64,000 nucleotides of DNA from Calamus simplicifolius (taxonomy: Eukaryota > Streptophyta > Magnoliopsida > Arecales > Arecaceae): positions 1 to 64,000 of the forward strand of contig UESW01001676.1 of assembly GCA_900491605.1 (NCBI GenBank), read 5' to 3'. Below the pieces are notes generated by a model, which saw only the letters and a program-made list of their open reading frames with translations, searched no databases and was not told where the DNA came from. This document shows positions 55,331 through 64,000 of this stretch, one piece after another. Position 1 is the stretch's first letter, and each line of letters begins with the position of its first letter. The position numbers and the translations under genes were made by a program.

Positions 55331-56300
55331 CTAACCAAAAGCACCTGCACCGCCAACCATGTCGCCGATCTAAAAGAGACTTTCAATAATCTCTGTCATT
55401 ACCAGATGAAGCTGAACCCTTGCAAGTGTGCGTTTCTCAACATGAGGCAACTCACTAATAAGGAGGTGCACGCCAATAAGAAGAAGGTGCAGCGATTCAC
55501 CGAGAGAGTGGCTACCCTGAGCCGCTTCCTGTCAAAGTCGATCGAGAGGTGTCTGCCCTTTTTCAAAGCCCTGCACAAAGTGAACGGCTTCGAGTGGACG
55601 AAAGAGTACTAGAAGGCCTTCAAAGAGCTGAAGGAGTTCTTGTCTACCCCATCGCTACTATCGAAGCTGAGAGAAGGAGAGGGTCTCTTTCTCTACCTTG
55701 CCACCTCCCCAGAGGCAGTTAGCTTCGTCCTCGTCCATGTCAACCCCAACGGAATGCAAAGGCCGGTTCCTCCACTTAGCATCTTAGGCCATATTTCAAG
55801 GTCATCCGATTATGGTGCTCATGGACCAACCTCTCAAACTATTTTGGTTCATCCTGACACCTTCAACCGACTGGCTAAGTGGGCGATCAAGCTAGAAGAG
55901 TTTGACCTTTCATTTCAAACAAGATCGGCCATGAAGTTCCAAGTCCTAGCAAACTTTCTAATCGAGTGCACCTGGATTGAGAAGAAATTGAAAGAACCCC
56001 CAACAGCATGCCCAGATGCTGAGCCTAAAGAAGTAGTGAAGACTTGGATTTTCCATGTAGATGGTGCATCCAACTCTCAAGGGAGTGGAGCGGGCCTCAT
56101 TCTTGCAAGCTCGAAGGGGACGGTGGTGGAGTACACCCTCTGATTTCTCTTCAAGGCCATCAATAATCAATCCGAGTATGAAGCCATCCTGGCAGGAATC
56201 AAGCTCGTCGGAAGCTCAGGGTAAAGCGTTTTAGAGCCTTCACCGACTCTCAACTCATCTTCGGGCAAATTAGCGAAGAGTATGAAGCTCGGAACCCCAT
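55331..56300 (+). pseudogene. Gypsy RT end, RT-RNase H connection and plant-type RNase H
   Basis: After the insertion the frame reads NHVADLKETFNNLCHYQMKL and NPCKCAFLNM (RT thumb), then RVATLSRFLSKSIERCLPFF and FEWTKEY. A TAG at 55,610 precedes KAFKELKEFLSTPSLLSK, and LFLYLATSPEAVSFVLV is the RNase H of the RT. From 56,040, WIFHVDGASNSQGSGAGLIL and NQSEYEAILAGIKLVGSSG are the second RNase H that marks Tat elements. The integrase is missing. At about 56,300 (after EEYEARNPIM) the text changes to copia sequence. Confidence 0.88.
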
Positions 56301-58510
56301 TATGTCTTGTTATCTTTTATTTTTAGCAAACAAAGATGGAGCATTTTTAACTTTTTTGAAATTTTTCAGAAAAATAGCAAATAAAAAAGGTTTTCAAGTT
56401 TTGCCAATTCGTAGTGATCATAGAAAGGAATTTGAAAATCAAAAAATTTAAATCTTTTTATAATGAAAAAGAAATTGATCATAATTTTTTGCACCTAAGA
56501 TAACTCAATAAAATAGTGTAGTAAAAAGAAAGAATAGAACTCTAGAAGAAATAACCTTAACCATACTATGTGAAAGCAATCTTCTAAAATATTTTTGGGT
56601 TGAAGCAATTAATACATCATGTTATGTTTTAAATCGTGCTTTGATTAGATCTATTTTGAAAAAAGACCCCCTATGAATTTTGAAAAGAAAGAAAATCAAA
56701 CATTGGATATTTTCATATTTTTGTTGCCGATGTTTTATCCTAAATAATGGTAAAACTAATCTTGATAAATTTGATGCCAAATCTAATAAGAAATTTTTCT
56801 TGGTTATTCTTATTGTAGTAGAACATATAGAGTTTTTAATAAGAAAACTTTGGTGGTAGAAGAATCAATCCATGTTATATTTGATGAAACTAATGATCTT
56901 CCATCAAGGAAGAAAGAGGTAGTTAATGATGCAGGTATACTTAAAGATGGAGTAAAGAAGCTTACACTAAAGGAGAAGAAAAGTGCAGATGATCAAGTCA
57001 ACCAAGATGATGGTAATGAATCATTTCAACAAGCTGAACCTCAAGGTAATCATGAATTGGAAAAGGAATGGAGGTATGCTCATAATCATCCCAAAGAACT
57101 CATTATTGGTAGTCCATCACATGGAGTAAGAACTGGATCCTCTTATAAAGATGCATGCAATCATTTAGCTTTTATCTCTTAAATTGAACCTAAATGCTTT
57201 GATGAAGCAAAAGATGACATTGACTAGATTAATGTCATGCATAAGGAATTGAATCAATTTGAAAGAAACAATGTGTGGACTCTAGTTGATAGATTTAAAG
57301 ACTATCCTATAATTGGAACAAAATGGTTATTTAGAAATAAACTAAATGAGCATGAAAACATTATTAGAAATAGGGCTAGATTAGTAGCTAAAGATTATAA
57401 TCAAGAAGAAGGCATTGATTTTGATGAAACCTTTGCACCTTTAGCTTGATTAGAAGCACTTAGACTTTTACTTGCATTTGCATGTCACATGAATTTTAAA
57501 TTATTTCAATTGGATATTAAGAGTGCATTTTTAAATGGATATTTTGCTGAAAAAGTTTATGTTGAGCAACCCACCTGAATTTGAAAGTCATGGATATCCA
57601 AACCATGTTTTTAAGTTGAATAAAGCTTTATATGGTTTGAAGTACGCACCCCATGCTTGGTATGAAAGATTGAGTAAATTTTTAATTGGCAATAATTTTG
57701 TTAGAGGAACTGTTGATACTACTTTATTTATTAAGAGAGAAAATGATGATATGCTAATTGTACAAATCTATATAGATGACATCATTTTTGGAGTCACTAA
57801 TGAATCTTTATATCAAGATTTTGCTAAGCTCATGCAGAAAGAGCTTGAGATGAGCATGATGGAAGAACTTAACTATTTTCTTAAACTTTAAATAAAGCAA
57901 ACTGAAGAAGAAATCTTCATCGACCAAAGCAAGTACATCAAAGAGATACTGAAGAAATTTGGCATGAAGAATTCCAAAAATGCTAGTACCCCTATGAGCT
58001 CAACATGCAAACTTAGTTCAAATGAAAGTGGTAAAAGTATAAATTTAAAGCTTTATAAAGGTATGATAGGTTCTTTATTATATTTAACTCAAGTAGATCG
58101 GATATTCTGTTTAATGCATGCATATGTGCTAGATTTCAAGCAAATCCTAAGGAAATTCATTTAAGTGCTGTGAAAAGAATTTTAAAATATCTAAATGGAA
58201 CTAAAAATCTTTGCCTTTGGTATGCAAGACAATCTTCTATCAATTTAATTGGTTATTCTGATTCTAATTTTTCTAGTTATAAAATTGACAGCAAATCAAC
58301 GAGTGAAACTTGCCAATTCCTACGGGTTAACTTAATCTCTTGGTTTAGTAAGAACAAACTTCAATGGCACTGTCTACGGCTGAAGCCGAATACATTGCAG
58401 CTGAAAGTTGTTGTGCTCAAATTTTATGAATTAAGCAATAACTAGAGGATTATGGCATCAAACTTAAAGACATCCTCATAAGATGTGATAATACTAGTAC
58501 CATCAATTTA
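56301..58510 (+). pseudogene. SIRE/Maximus-type copia pol fragment (integrase to RNase H)
   Basis: Integrase remnants (RSDHRKEFENQ, VKRKNRTLEEITLTILCESN, YFWVEAINTSCYVLNRALI) lead to WWKNQS/VVEESIHVIFDETNDLP, which I associate with SIRE/Maximus pol. RT blocks: HKELNQFERNNVWTLVDR, IIGTKWLFRNKLNEHENII, RARLVAKDYNQEEGIDFDET, LFQLDIKSAFLNGYFAEKVY, ALYGLKYAPHAWYERL and the catalytic IYIDDIIFG (57,768-57,795). RNase H: GYSDSNFSSYKIDSKST and TAEAEYIAAESCCAQI. Stops at 57,179, 57,447 and 57,889, a frame change near 57,540, and others occur. No LTR of this element is present on either side. Confidence 0.92.
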
Positions 58511-58685
58511 ATATATGTATGTATATAATTTTTAGATTTGATATAGGACTTTTACTACTTCTTTTAATTATTATAATCAATTTCTTTCCAAAGATCCATC
58601 TTTTTTCTTTCCTTACTCACTTTACGATGTTCATCCTACTAAAACTTCTTCTTTCCTAGGGACATAACTTCAAGTTTGTTCTTAT
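58511..58685. other. Short junction between copia fragment and gypsy LTR
   Basis: TATATGTATGTATATAATTTTTAG starts directly after the RNase H remnant. The rest is T-rich and unremarkable. Confidence 0.4.
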
Positions 58686-60010
58686 TGCCGTAGAAATCCA
58701 TTCTCCGACTCGGATGCAGCCCACCTTCGAAATTAGACATCTGTCCCTCATCTAGGTGGACCTACAAGACAGTCCTCATGCAGAGAATGTTGGGAGTGGC
58801 CCTCTGCAAAAGATCCTCCGATGCTCAAGTCAGTGAAGATTTACAGCAAGCAGATATAAGAAGAAGGCTCTCACAAAAGAGTCCTCAAGAATGGCCTCTT
58901 GAGGAGCCAGGAGCTTTGCCTAAGCCTCAATGGAGTTTTTTCAGTGAAAGAGCAACTGTACCTATAAGACTTTAGGACAGGGTATATATAGGTTGCCGAT
59001 GTGATGGCAGACAACTACCTAATTCCTTGGACATGTCATCGGGAATCAGAAACCATCATGATTTGAATCTGATTCGAATCAAATTTGTTATGAGGCCGAT
59101 AGCTTTCAAATCCTATTAGTTAGAGAATCAATGGCTAGAGATGCTAGCTAATGCTTTGAGATTTGGTGCCTTATAGGCTCTAGGCCATGTTTGGCGTTAT
59201 TCACTTTTTCCTCTAATTAAGGTGGTCGAAGACTCACGTGGTTGGTATCTCACCGAATTATCATGAATTTAAATTTTTTTCGCACTTGGTTCCATAGAGG
59301 TTTAGGGATACCTCGGTCAGACCGAGGTATGAGGATAACTCGGTCTTACCAAGATATGGGGATAGCTCGGTCTAGCCAAGATATGAAGATAGCTCAGTCT
59401 GGCCGAGGTATGAAGATGGCTCGATCTAACAGAGGTATGGGGATGTCTCGGTCTAGCCAAGATATGAAAATGGCTCAGTCTGGTCGAGGTATGAAGATGA
59501 ATCGGTCTAGCCAAGGTATGAGTATAGCTCGGTCTGGCCAAGGCATGAAGGTGGCTCGATCTGGCCGAGGCATGAAGGTGGCTTGGTCTGGCTAAGGTAT
59601 GAAGGTGGCTCGGTTTGGTTGAGGTATGAAGATGGCTCGGTCTCGCTGAGGTATGAGTATAGGTCAGTCTTGCCGAGGTATAAGTATAAGTCGGTCTCGT
59701 CGAGGTATGAAGATGGCTCGGTCTGGTCGAGGCATGGGAATATCTCGGTTTGGCCGAGGCATAAGGGCACTTCAGTTTTCCTGAGAAGTATCAGCCTCGT
59801 TCTTCTCCGGATGTGATAACTGGCAGATCAAAAATCAAAAGCAATCCCAACCTTTTTATTGCACGCATGAATATTGATATAATAATGATTTTACCCCTCA
59901 TTACATGCCCTCCACTCCCTAGTCCGAAGTGTAAATTCGGGCATAGGGAGTAGAGTCCCCGATGGCTTCATTCAGACGGGAGGATTCGTAAATAGCTCTT
60001 TGCATTTAAG
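58686..60010 (-). repeat. Gypsy-type LTR in minus orientation
   Basis: This is the same family as 36128-36222 plus 46211-47041, inverted. The U5-like end on the minus strand is near 58,686 (GGATTTCTACGGCAATA), with a TATA-like TATATATA at 58983-58990. The other end of shared sequence is near 60,000, around CTACTCCCTATGCCCGAATT on the minus strand. It carries the 27-bp minisatellite. It lies downstream of a minus-strand gypsy pol (62.3-64 kb) and would be that element's 3' LTR; precise ends were not determined. Confidence 0.7.
59305..59775. repeat. 27-bp minisatellite, about 17 units
   Basis: Tandem units of the type GGTATGAAGATGGCTCGGTC + TGGCCGA repeat with few length changes. Because 27 is a multiple of three, both strands stay open and give false repetitive ORFs (nine-residue units such as GMKMARSNR on plus). 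The related LTR at 46,400 has only a single such unit (TCGGCCAGATCGAGGCA), so the array expanded in this copy. Confidence 0.92.
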
Positions 60011-61545
60011 GCCTCTGATCCAAGATCGAGAAGAAATCTTCTTCCTTTTATTGTGGCATGAAAAATATTTTTAGTATACCCTGGAGAGTACCAAGTTCTA
60101 TTAAGGTATTGCCGCGTGGTCTCGAATGCGGCACGATTATGGCGTCCTGAGTTTGAAGTTTTCCCTTTCGTTAATGGTTGCTCCCCATTTGACGTTTATA
60201 AAAAGGAGAGAGCAAAGGGTGCCTGAGCATACCCAAAAAAGTCTTCTTACTTTGGGAGAAAAAAAAACTTTCATGGCTTTTTTGTGTTGAATTTGAGGGC
60301 TATAAGGCCGAGTTTTTCTTTCGAGGTTTAGCCTAGTCCCGATGGTTGGGGCGATGAAGAAGTTGTTGAAAAGCAAATCGTCCTCAAGGAAGGAATTATG
60401 GAGGCCATATGTGAAACGCAAAAGGAGGATAGAGGTCATATGGGAAGCGCACGTGGGCACTTTCTATTTGGCTCCTTCCACCCATTGTGGAACTATAAAG
60501 GCCACTAGAAATGCAATTTTTGATGGGCCTCGATTTTCACAGGCTTTTTGTCGACCATGGTGACCTTTATCTCCAAGCCTCTTCTTCCTAAGGTTTTTCG
60601 TCTTCCATGGTCACAGTTGCTTGAGGGATGAGAAGCCAAAGGTATGTTCCTTCAGGTTGCTTCTTTTCTCCTTCTTCATCTCAATCGCTTTGGAGATCGT
60701 ATTTCGATGGAGCTTGTTTTATCTGATTTCTCTGATTTTCGAAGCATAGGCGGAGGCTATGTTAATGCAGCATCGTTGGCCAAACTTGTTTATCCAAGCA
60801 TTTTCTTTTATTTTCTTTATTGTAACACACTTGTAATGCCTTGCAAGAGGCTATAACTCTTTGTAATGAAATATTATCAAAATAAAAGAATTTCTTCTTT
60901 TTCATATGTCTGTCTCTTCTAGCTATTCCGTTTCCTCTCTGTTAAATGTCAGTCTTCCCGACATACTGATGTGTTTGCACCATTTCAAGACATGAGTCGC
61001 TTTCATATTTTGAATAGAACAGGGTGTGAGATGAAGGCTTAGGCCAGCCGAGACATACGAACAGCCATTAGGGCACCTTTTCGCTAGGGAAGATATTTAG
61101 ATGGTCGTATCCGATGCTTATATGTCAGGGGTGTTTTAGAGACTTAGCTCTTTGCAAAATATTTTGATGATTCGGTTTAGGCCTGCTGATGCGCGTCGAA
61201 TTATGTTGATCTTTCATGGATGAAATGCACGATTTGCCTTAGATTATATGAAGACCTGGGTGGCCTTGCTGGCTCTTGGTGGGAGTTTGGTCATGCCGAA
61301 GGTCCTTAAGAGTTTTTACCTCTATTCATTGGAATCATAATAAATGGCTCGGTCATGTCGAGGGATAAAAAGGGTTTTACCCTACTCCATCGAGGTAGGT
61401 AGATTGTCACTCAGTGAGCACTTTCTCTGGGAGATTATGTCTGGACCAATCAAAATATGAAGCGGCTTGCTTGGGCCCACCAAGATATAGAAAGATCGTT
61501 CAACCTCATCGAGGTGTAGAGAAATAGTTTGGCCATGTTGAGGTA
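60011..61545. other. Non-coding gypsy 3' region, with promoter-like and poly(A)-like signals on plus
   Basis: TATAAAAA at 60197-60204 (in GACGTTTATAAAAAGGAGAG) is promoter-like on plus, and AATGAAATATTATCAAAATAAAAG near 60,864-60,887 looks like a poly(A) region about 670 bp downstream. The plus-strand frames at 60342-60563 and 60644-60856 have no recognisable domain. An independent small transcript or another LTR's remnants are both possible. 61,000-61,545 contains GAGGTATGAAG/GCCGAGG words related to the tandem repeats on both sides. Confidence 0.4.
60197..60204 (+). promoter_or_regulatory. TATA-box-like element
   Basis: TATAAAAA lies in a GC-richer context, followed about 30 bp downstream by purine-rich DNA. 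No coding region follows clearly, so function is uncertain. Confidence 0.4.
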
Positions 61546-61552
61546 TGAAGGA

Positions 61553-62047
61553 AATACTCGGCCCTGCCGGGGCTTGAAGTAAGATTATATTTTACTTGGC
61601 ACTGCCAAGGTATGGGCTCGGCCCTGCCAAGGTTCGGAGTAAGATTATATTTTACTTGGCACCGCCAAGGTACAAAGAAATTGCTTGGCCCTACCGAGGT
61701 TCGAAGTAAGATTATATTTTACTTGGCGCTACCAAGGTACAAAGAAATCGCTCAGCCATGCCGAGGCTTGGAGTAAGATTATATTTTACTTGGCACTGCC
61801 AAGGTATGGAGAAATCGCTTGGCCCTGCCGAGGTTCAGAGCAAGATTATATTTTACTTGGCGTTGCCAAGGTACAAAGAAATCACTCGGTCCTGCCGAGG
61901 TTCGGAGTAAGAATATATTTTACTTGGCGCTGCTAAGGTACGAAGAAATTGCTCGGCCCTGCCAAGGTTCAGAGTAAGATTATATTTTACTTGGCGCTAC
62001 CAAAGTATGAAGAAATTGCTCGGCCTTGCCGAGGTTCGGAGTAACAT
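61553..62047. repeat. Tandem array of a ~67-bp unit
   Basis: The segment TAAGATTATATTTTACTTGG begins each unit and occurs seven times (about 61578, 61638, 61707, 61775, 61841, 61908 and 61976), with AAGGTAC(A)AAGAAATCGCTCGG(C)CCTGCCGAGGTTCGGAG between. Units are about 60-69 bp. The plus frame at 61685-61936 is a by-product. The array lies between the integrase and the LTR of the minus-strand gypsy element. Confidence 0.92.
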
Positions 62048-62329
62048 CACTTGGTCCAGACATGTCTTGAAGAAAGTCCCTCGGACCTACCAAGTCTTTG
62101 TTGATATCACTCGGTCCTGCCGAGACTTGAAGAAAACCCCTCAAACCTGCCAAGAGTGCTTGGGCCTGCCGAGTCTTTACCAGGGACCCGTAGGTCGATA
62201 GTCAAATGAAATCTATTTCTTAACAAAGACTTTAGAAAAAATTGATCGAAACATAAACATCACAATTTTAAAAGTAAAATCTCGTTATTGCAAGTATGAT
62301 GAGTTCAGTGGGAGCGTACTTTACTGATG

Positions 62330-62800
62330 ATATATCCAAAGATTGTTTGAATTCCTTGTCCGAGGAATAGATTTTTGTTCAGATCCTGGAGCTTATAAGT
62401 GCTGGGCCTGATGACCTCTACAACTTGATACCCAATTTGGAGATAGCTTTCCTTGCTCTAATGGTTTGGAGATAGATGCCTTGCGGAGTACAAGGTTGCC
62501 AGGAAGAAAGGATTTTTCCTTTGACTCAGAAGGAATGGTAGCGAGCTACTCTTTGTTGATAGGCTGCCATTCGGATTTGGGCCTTCTCTTTGACCTCTTC
62601 TATCAAGTCGAGATTGGTTCAGAGCTACTCGTCATTCGACTCCTCCGAATAACTTTTCACCCGTGGTAACGGTAGCCCTATCTCCATGAGAATGACAGCT
62701 TCGATGCCGAAGGCCATTTTGAATGGAGTCTCGCCTGTGGGGACTCTTCGGGTGGTTTGGTAGGTCCACAAGACATGATGAAGCTCCTTCGCCCATCTCT
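62330..62800 (-). pseudogene. Gypsy integrase C-terminal region
   Basis: On minus, after ARLNRA, the text reads ERWAKELHHVLWTYQTTRRV, PTGETPFKMAFGIEAVI, IEEVKEKAQIRMAAYQQRVA and VKGKILSSWQPCTPQG, the usual end of a Tat-like integrase. Stops at 62,800 and 62,645 and others make it non-functional. It stops resembling coding sequence around 62,330. Confidence 0.82.
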
Positions 62801-62801
62801 C

Positions 62802-63191
62802 TCATGCCCTATTGAGCCGAGCTTTGATTCCTTGTAGTAAAGTTTGATTGGTTAGCTCAGCTTTTCCATTGGCTTGAGAGTGCCCATTCGATGTGAGCCG
62901 ATGACAGATGTCATGATATTCGCAAAACTCTTGGAACTTGGGATTGTCAAACTGTCTTTCGTTGTCGATGATAATAGTGTGCAGAAGGCTGAACCAGCAA
63001 ATGATGGATCTCCATACAAAATCCCTAGCCCGAGCCTTGGTTATTTGAATGACTGCCTTGGCCTCGACCCTCTTGGTGAGATAGTTGATCGCTACAAACA
63101 GAAACTTACTCTGTCCCATGGCAAGAGGAAAAGGGCCAAAGATGTCCATCCCCCACTTAGCGAAGGGCCAAGCAAATAATATGGGCGTCAA
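62802..63191 (-). pseudogene. Gypsy integrase catalytic core
   Basis: The 129-codon minus frame carries PFAKWGMDIFGPFPLAMGQS, FVAINYLTKRVEAKAVIQI, IIIDNERQFDNPKFQEFCEY and NGHSQANGKAELTNQTLLQG. The three catalytic positions are visible as D in GMDIFGP, D in IIDNERQFD and E in GKAEL. DNERQF differs from the more usual DNGRQF. Confidence 0.93.
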
Positions 63192-63224
63192 GTGAGCAGA
63201 GGGGAGCCTCTGTATGTTTGAATG

Positions 63225-63480
63225 CTATTGACATGAGTCAAGTTCGGACGAGATCGTTAGAATCCTTCTGCATAGTTGGCCAGTAGTTTCCCTGGTGCAC
63301 CACTTTGTGACATAAAGCTCGGCTGCCAAGGTGGTTGCCACAGATGCCCTTGTGGACCTTTCGAAGGGCATAATCAGCTTTCGATGGGCAAAGGCATTTG
63401 AGTAATGGCATAGAGAAAGATCGCTTATATAGCTGGTCATCAAGTAGGACATAATGAGATGCTTGCATCTTCAATTTCCT
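63225..63480 (-). pseudogene. Gypsy integrase zinc-binding (H2C2) domain
   Basis: The minus strand reads ASHYVLLDDQLYKRSFSMPL, then KVHKGICGNHLGSRALCHKV and QGNYWPTMQKDS, the H-H-C-C segment at the start of gypsy integrases. It is in a different frame from the catalytic core. The final Cys of the HHCC set lies in a shifted frame (CRRILTISS) next to it. Confidence 0.85.
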
Positions 63481-64000
63481 TACATCCTTTCTGTCAACTG
63501 GGAGTGATCCTTCTTTGAGATATTTGAAAATTGGGTCAAATCAGGATGGTTCGGCCTCAGTCTGCATCACCCAATCAATGTCGGCAATGCTAAACTTTTT
63601 TTGACTTCCAGATGGAATTTTCACTTGAGATCCATTAAATCTGTGGTTGCCAGGTGAGATAAAAGGTCGGCGCGCACATTCTCGACCTTTGAAACTTGAA
63701 TGACTTTAAATTCAAAAAAGTAGGAGGACAGATCACACACCTTTTGGAGATACCGAATCATGTTCGGCTTTCGAGCCTCGAACTTTTTCTACACATAGCC
63801 AGCCATCAATTGAGAGTCGGTATAAGCATTCAATTTTTTGACTTTGAGATCATGGGTGATGCAAAGTCCAACGAGTAGAGTCTCATACTCCGCTTCGTTA
63901 TTAGAGGCTGGAAAGGAGAAATGGACACCATGCTTGAAGGTCGCACCCTCGGACTGGTAAGAACTAAGCCGGCACCATAACCATTTGCATTGGATGATCC
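63481..64000 (-). pseudogene. Gypsy plant-type RNase H, cut by window end
   Basis: The minus strand from 64000 reads FPASNNEAEYETLLVGLCIT, HDLKVKKLNAYTDSQLMAGY, then a degenerate link with EPSFDPIFKYLKEGSLPVD to the integrase. NEAEYE and AYTDSQL carry the E and D of the RNase H fold. The gene continues beyond 64000. Stops and a frame change near 63,790 are present. Confidence 0.83.

Noticed and set aside
59242..59816. Repetitive ORFs with nine-residue units (repeat protein candidate)
   Set aside because: A 27-bp tandem repeat inside an LTR keeps both strands open; no start context, no homology, located in a known LTR.
1..64000. tRNA, rRNA, snRNA or snoRNA genes
   Set aside because: No cloverleaf with A and B boxes or other RNA gene signature was recognised by eye; a covariance-model scan was not possible here.

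Overview
This window is plant nuclear DNA, most likely from a monocot. That rests on spliced genes with GT-AG introns, Ty1-copia and Ty3-gypsy LTR retrotransposons, plant L1-type LINEs, a CACTA (En/Spm) transposon, and fragments of two plant gene families: an equilibrative nucleoside transporter (ENT) and a G-type lectin S-receptor-like kinase. A palm is a guess from the general look of the repeats; nothing seen proves it. I found no bacterial, organellar, CRISPR, tRNA or rRNA feature.

Layout. 0-7.6 kb: a decayed CACTA transposon with both of its genes (a transposase with Transpos_assoc, Transposase_21, DUF4218 and DUF4216 blocks, and a five-exon Transposase_24 gene), subterminal GCGACGCAATT-type repeats and a clear right terminus at 7579. 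8.5-10.3 kb: a dead minus-strand copia fragment. 11.0-16.1 kb: a 5'-truncated minus-strand LINE with a 15-bp target duplication, split inside its reverse transcriptase by a 1440-bp solo LTR that has a perfect 5-bp target duplication (GGAGT). 16.9-20.3 kb: a second, internally deleted LINE. 20.3-22 kb: GC-rich repeats, including a hAT-like end. 22.1-27 kb: two oppositely oriented pieces of an S-domain receptor kinase separated by LTR-like repeats with (TA)n at both ends. 27-36 kb: the ENT locus, the only substantial host gene, with one exon duplicated upstream and its 3' half duplicated in inverted orientation. 36.2-46.2 kb: a complete but frame-broken copia element (LTRs of 2.1 kb, PBS, PPT, target duplication AAATT) inserted in an older gypsy-type LTR. 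47-50.2 kb: a duplicated block of G-rich minisatellite plus CACTA-type terminus. 50.1-56.3 kb: a plus-strand Tat-like gypsy element, interrupted by a 1.57-kb insertion and joined directly to a SIRE/Maximus-type copia fragment (56.3-58.5 kb). 58.7-64 kb: a minus-strand gypsy element (LTR, 27-bp and 67-bp tandem repeats, integrase, RNase H) cut by the window edge.

How it fits together. The window is a layered record of insertions, not a pathway. The order of some events can be read: gypsy LTR before the 36-46 kb copia, LINE before its solo LTR, gypsy RT before the 53.8-55.3 kb insertion. Every transposon protein seen is broken somewhere, so none looks autonomous; the ENT locus too appears damaged (first exon not found, fifth exon truncated). 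The least ordinary structure is the ENT inverted duplication: two stems of about 580 and 135 bp within the gene span, a plausible source of double-stranded RNA against the ENT family. I saw no convincing new gene system.
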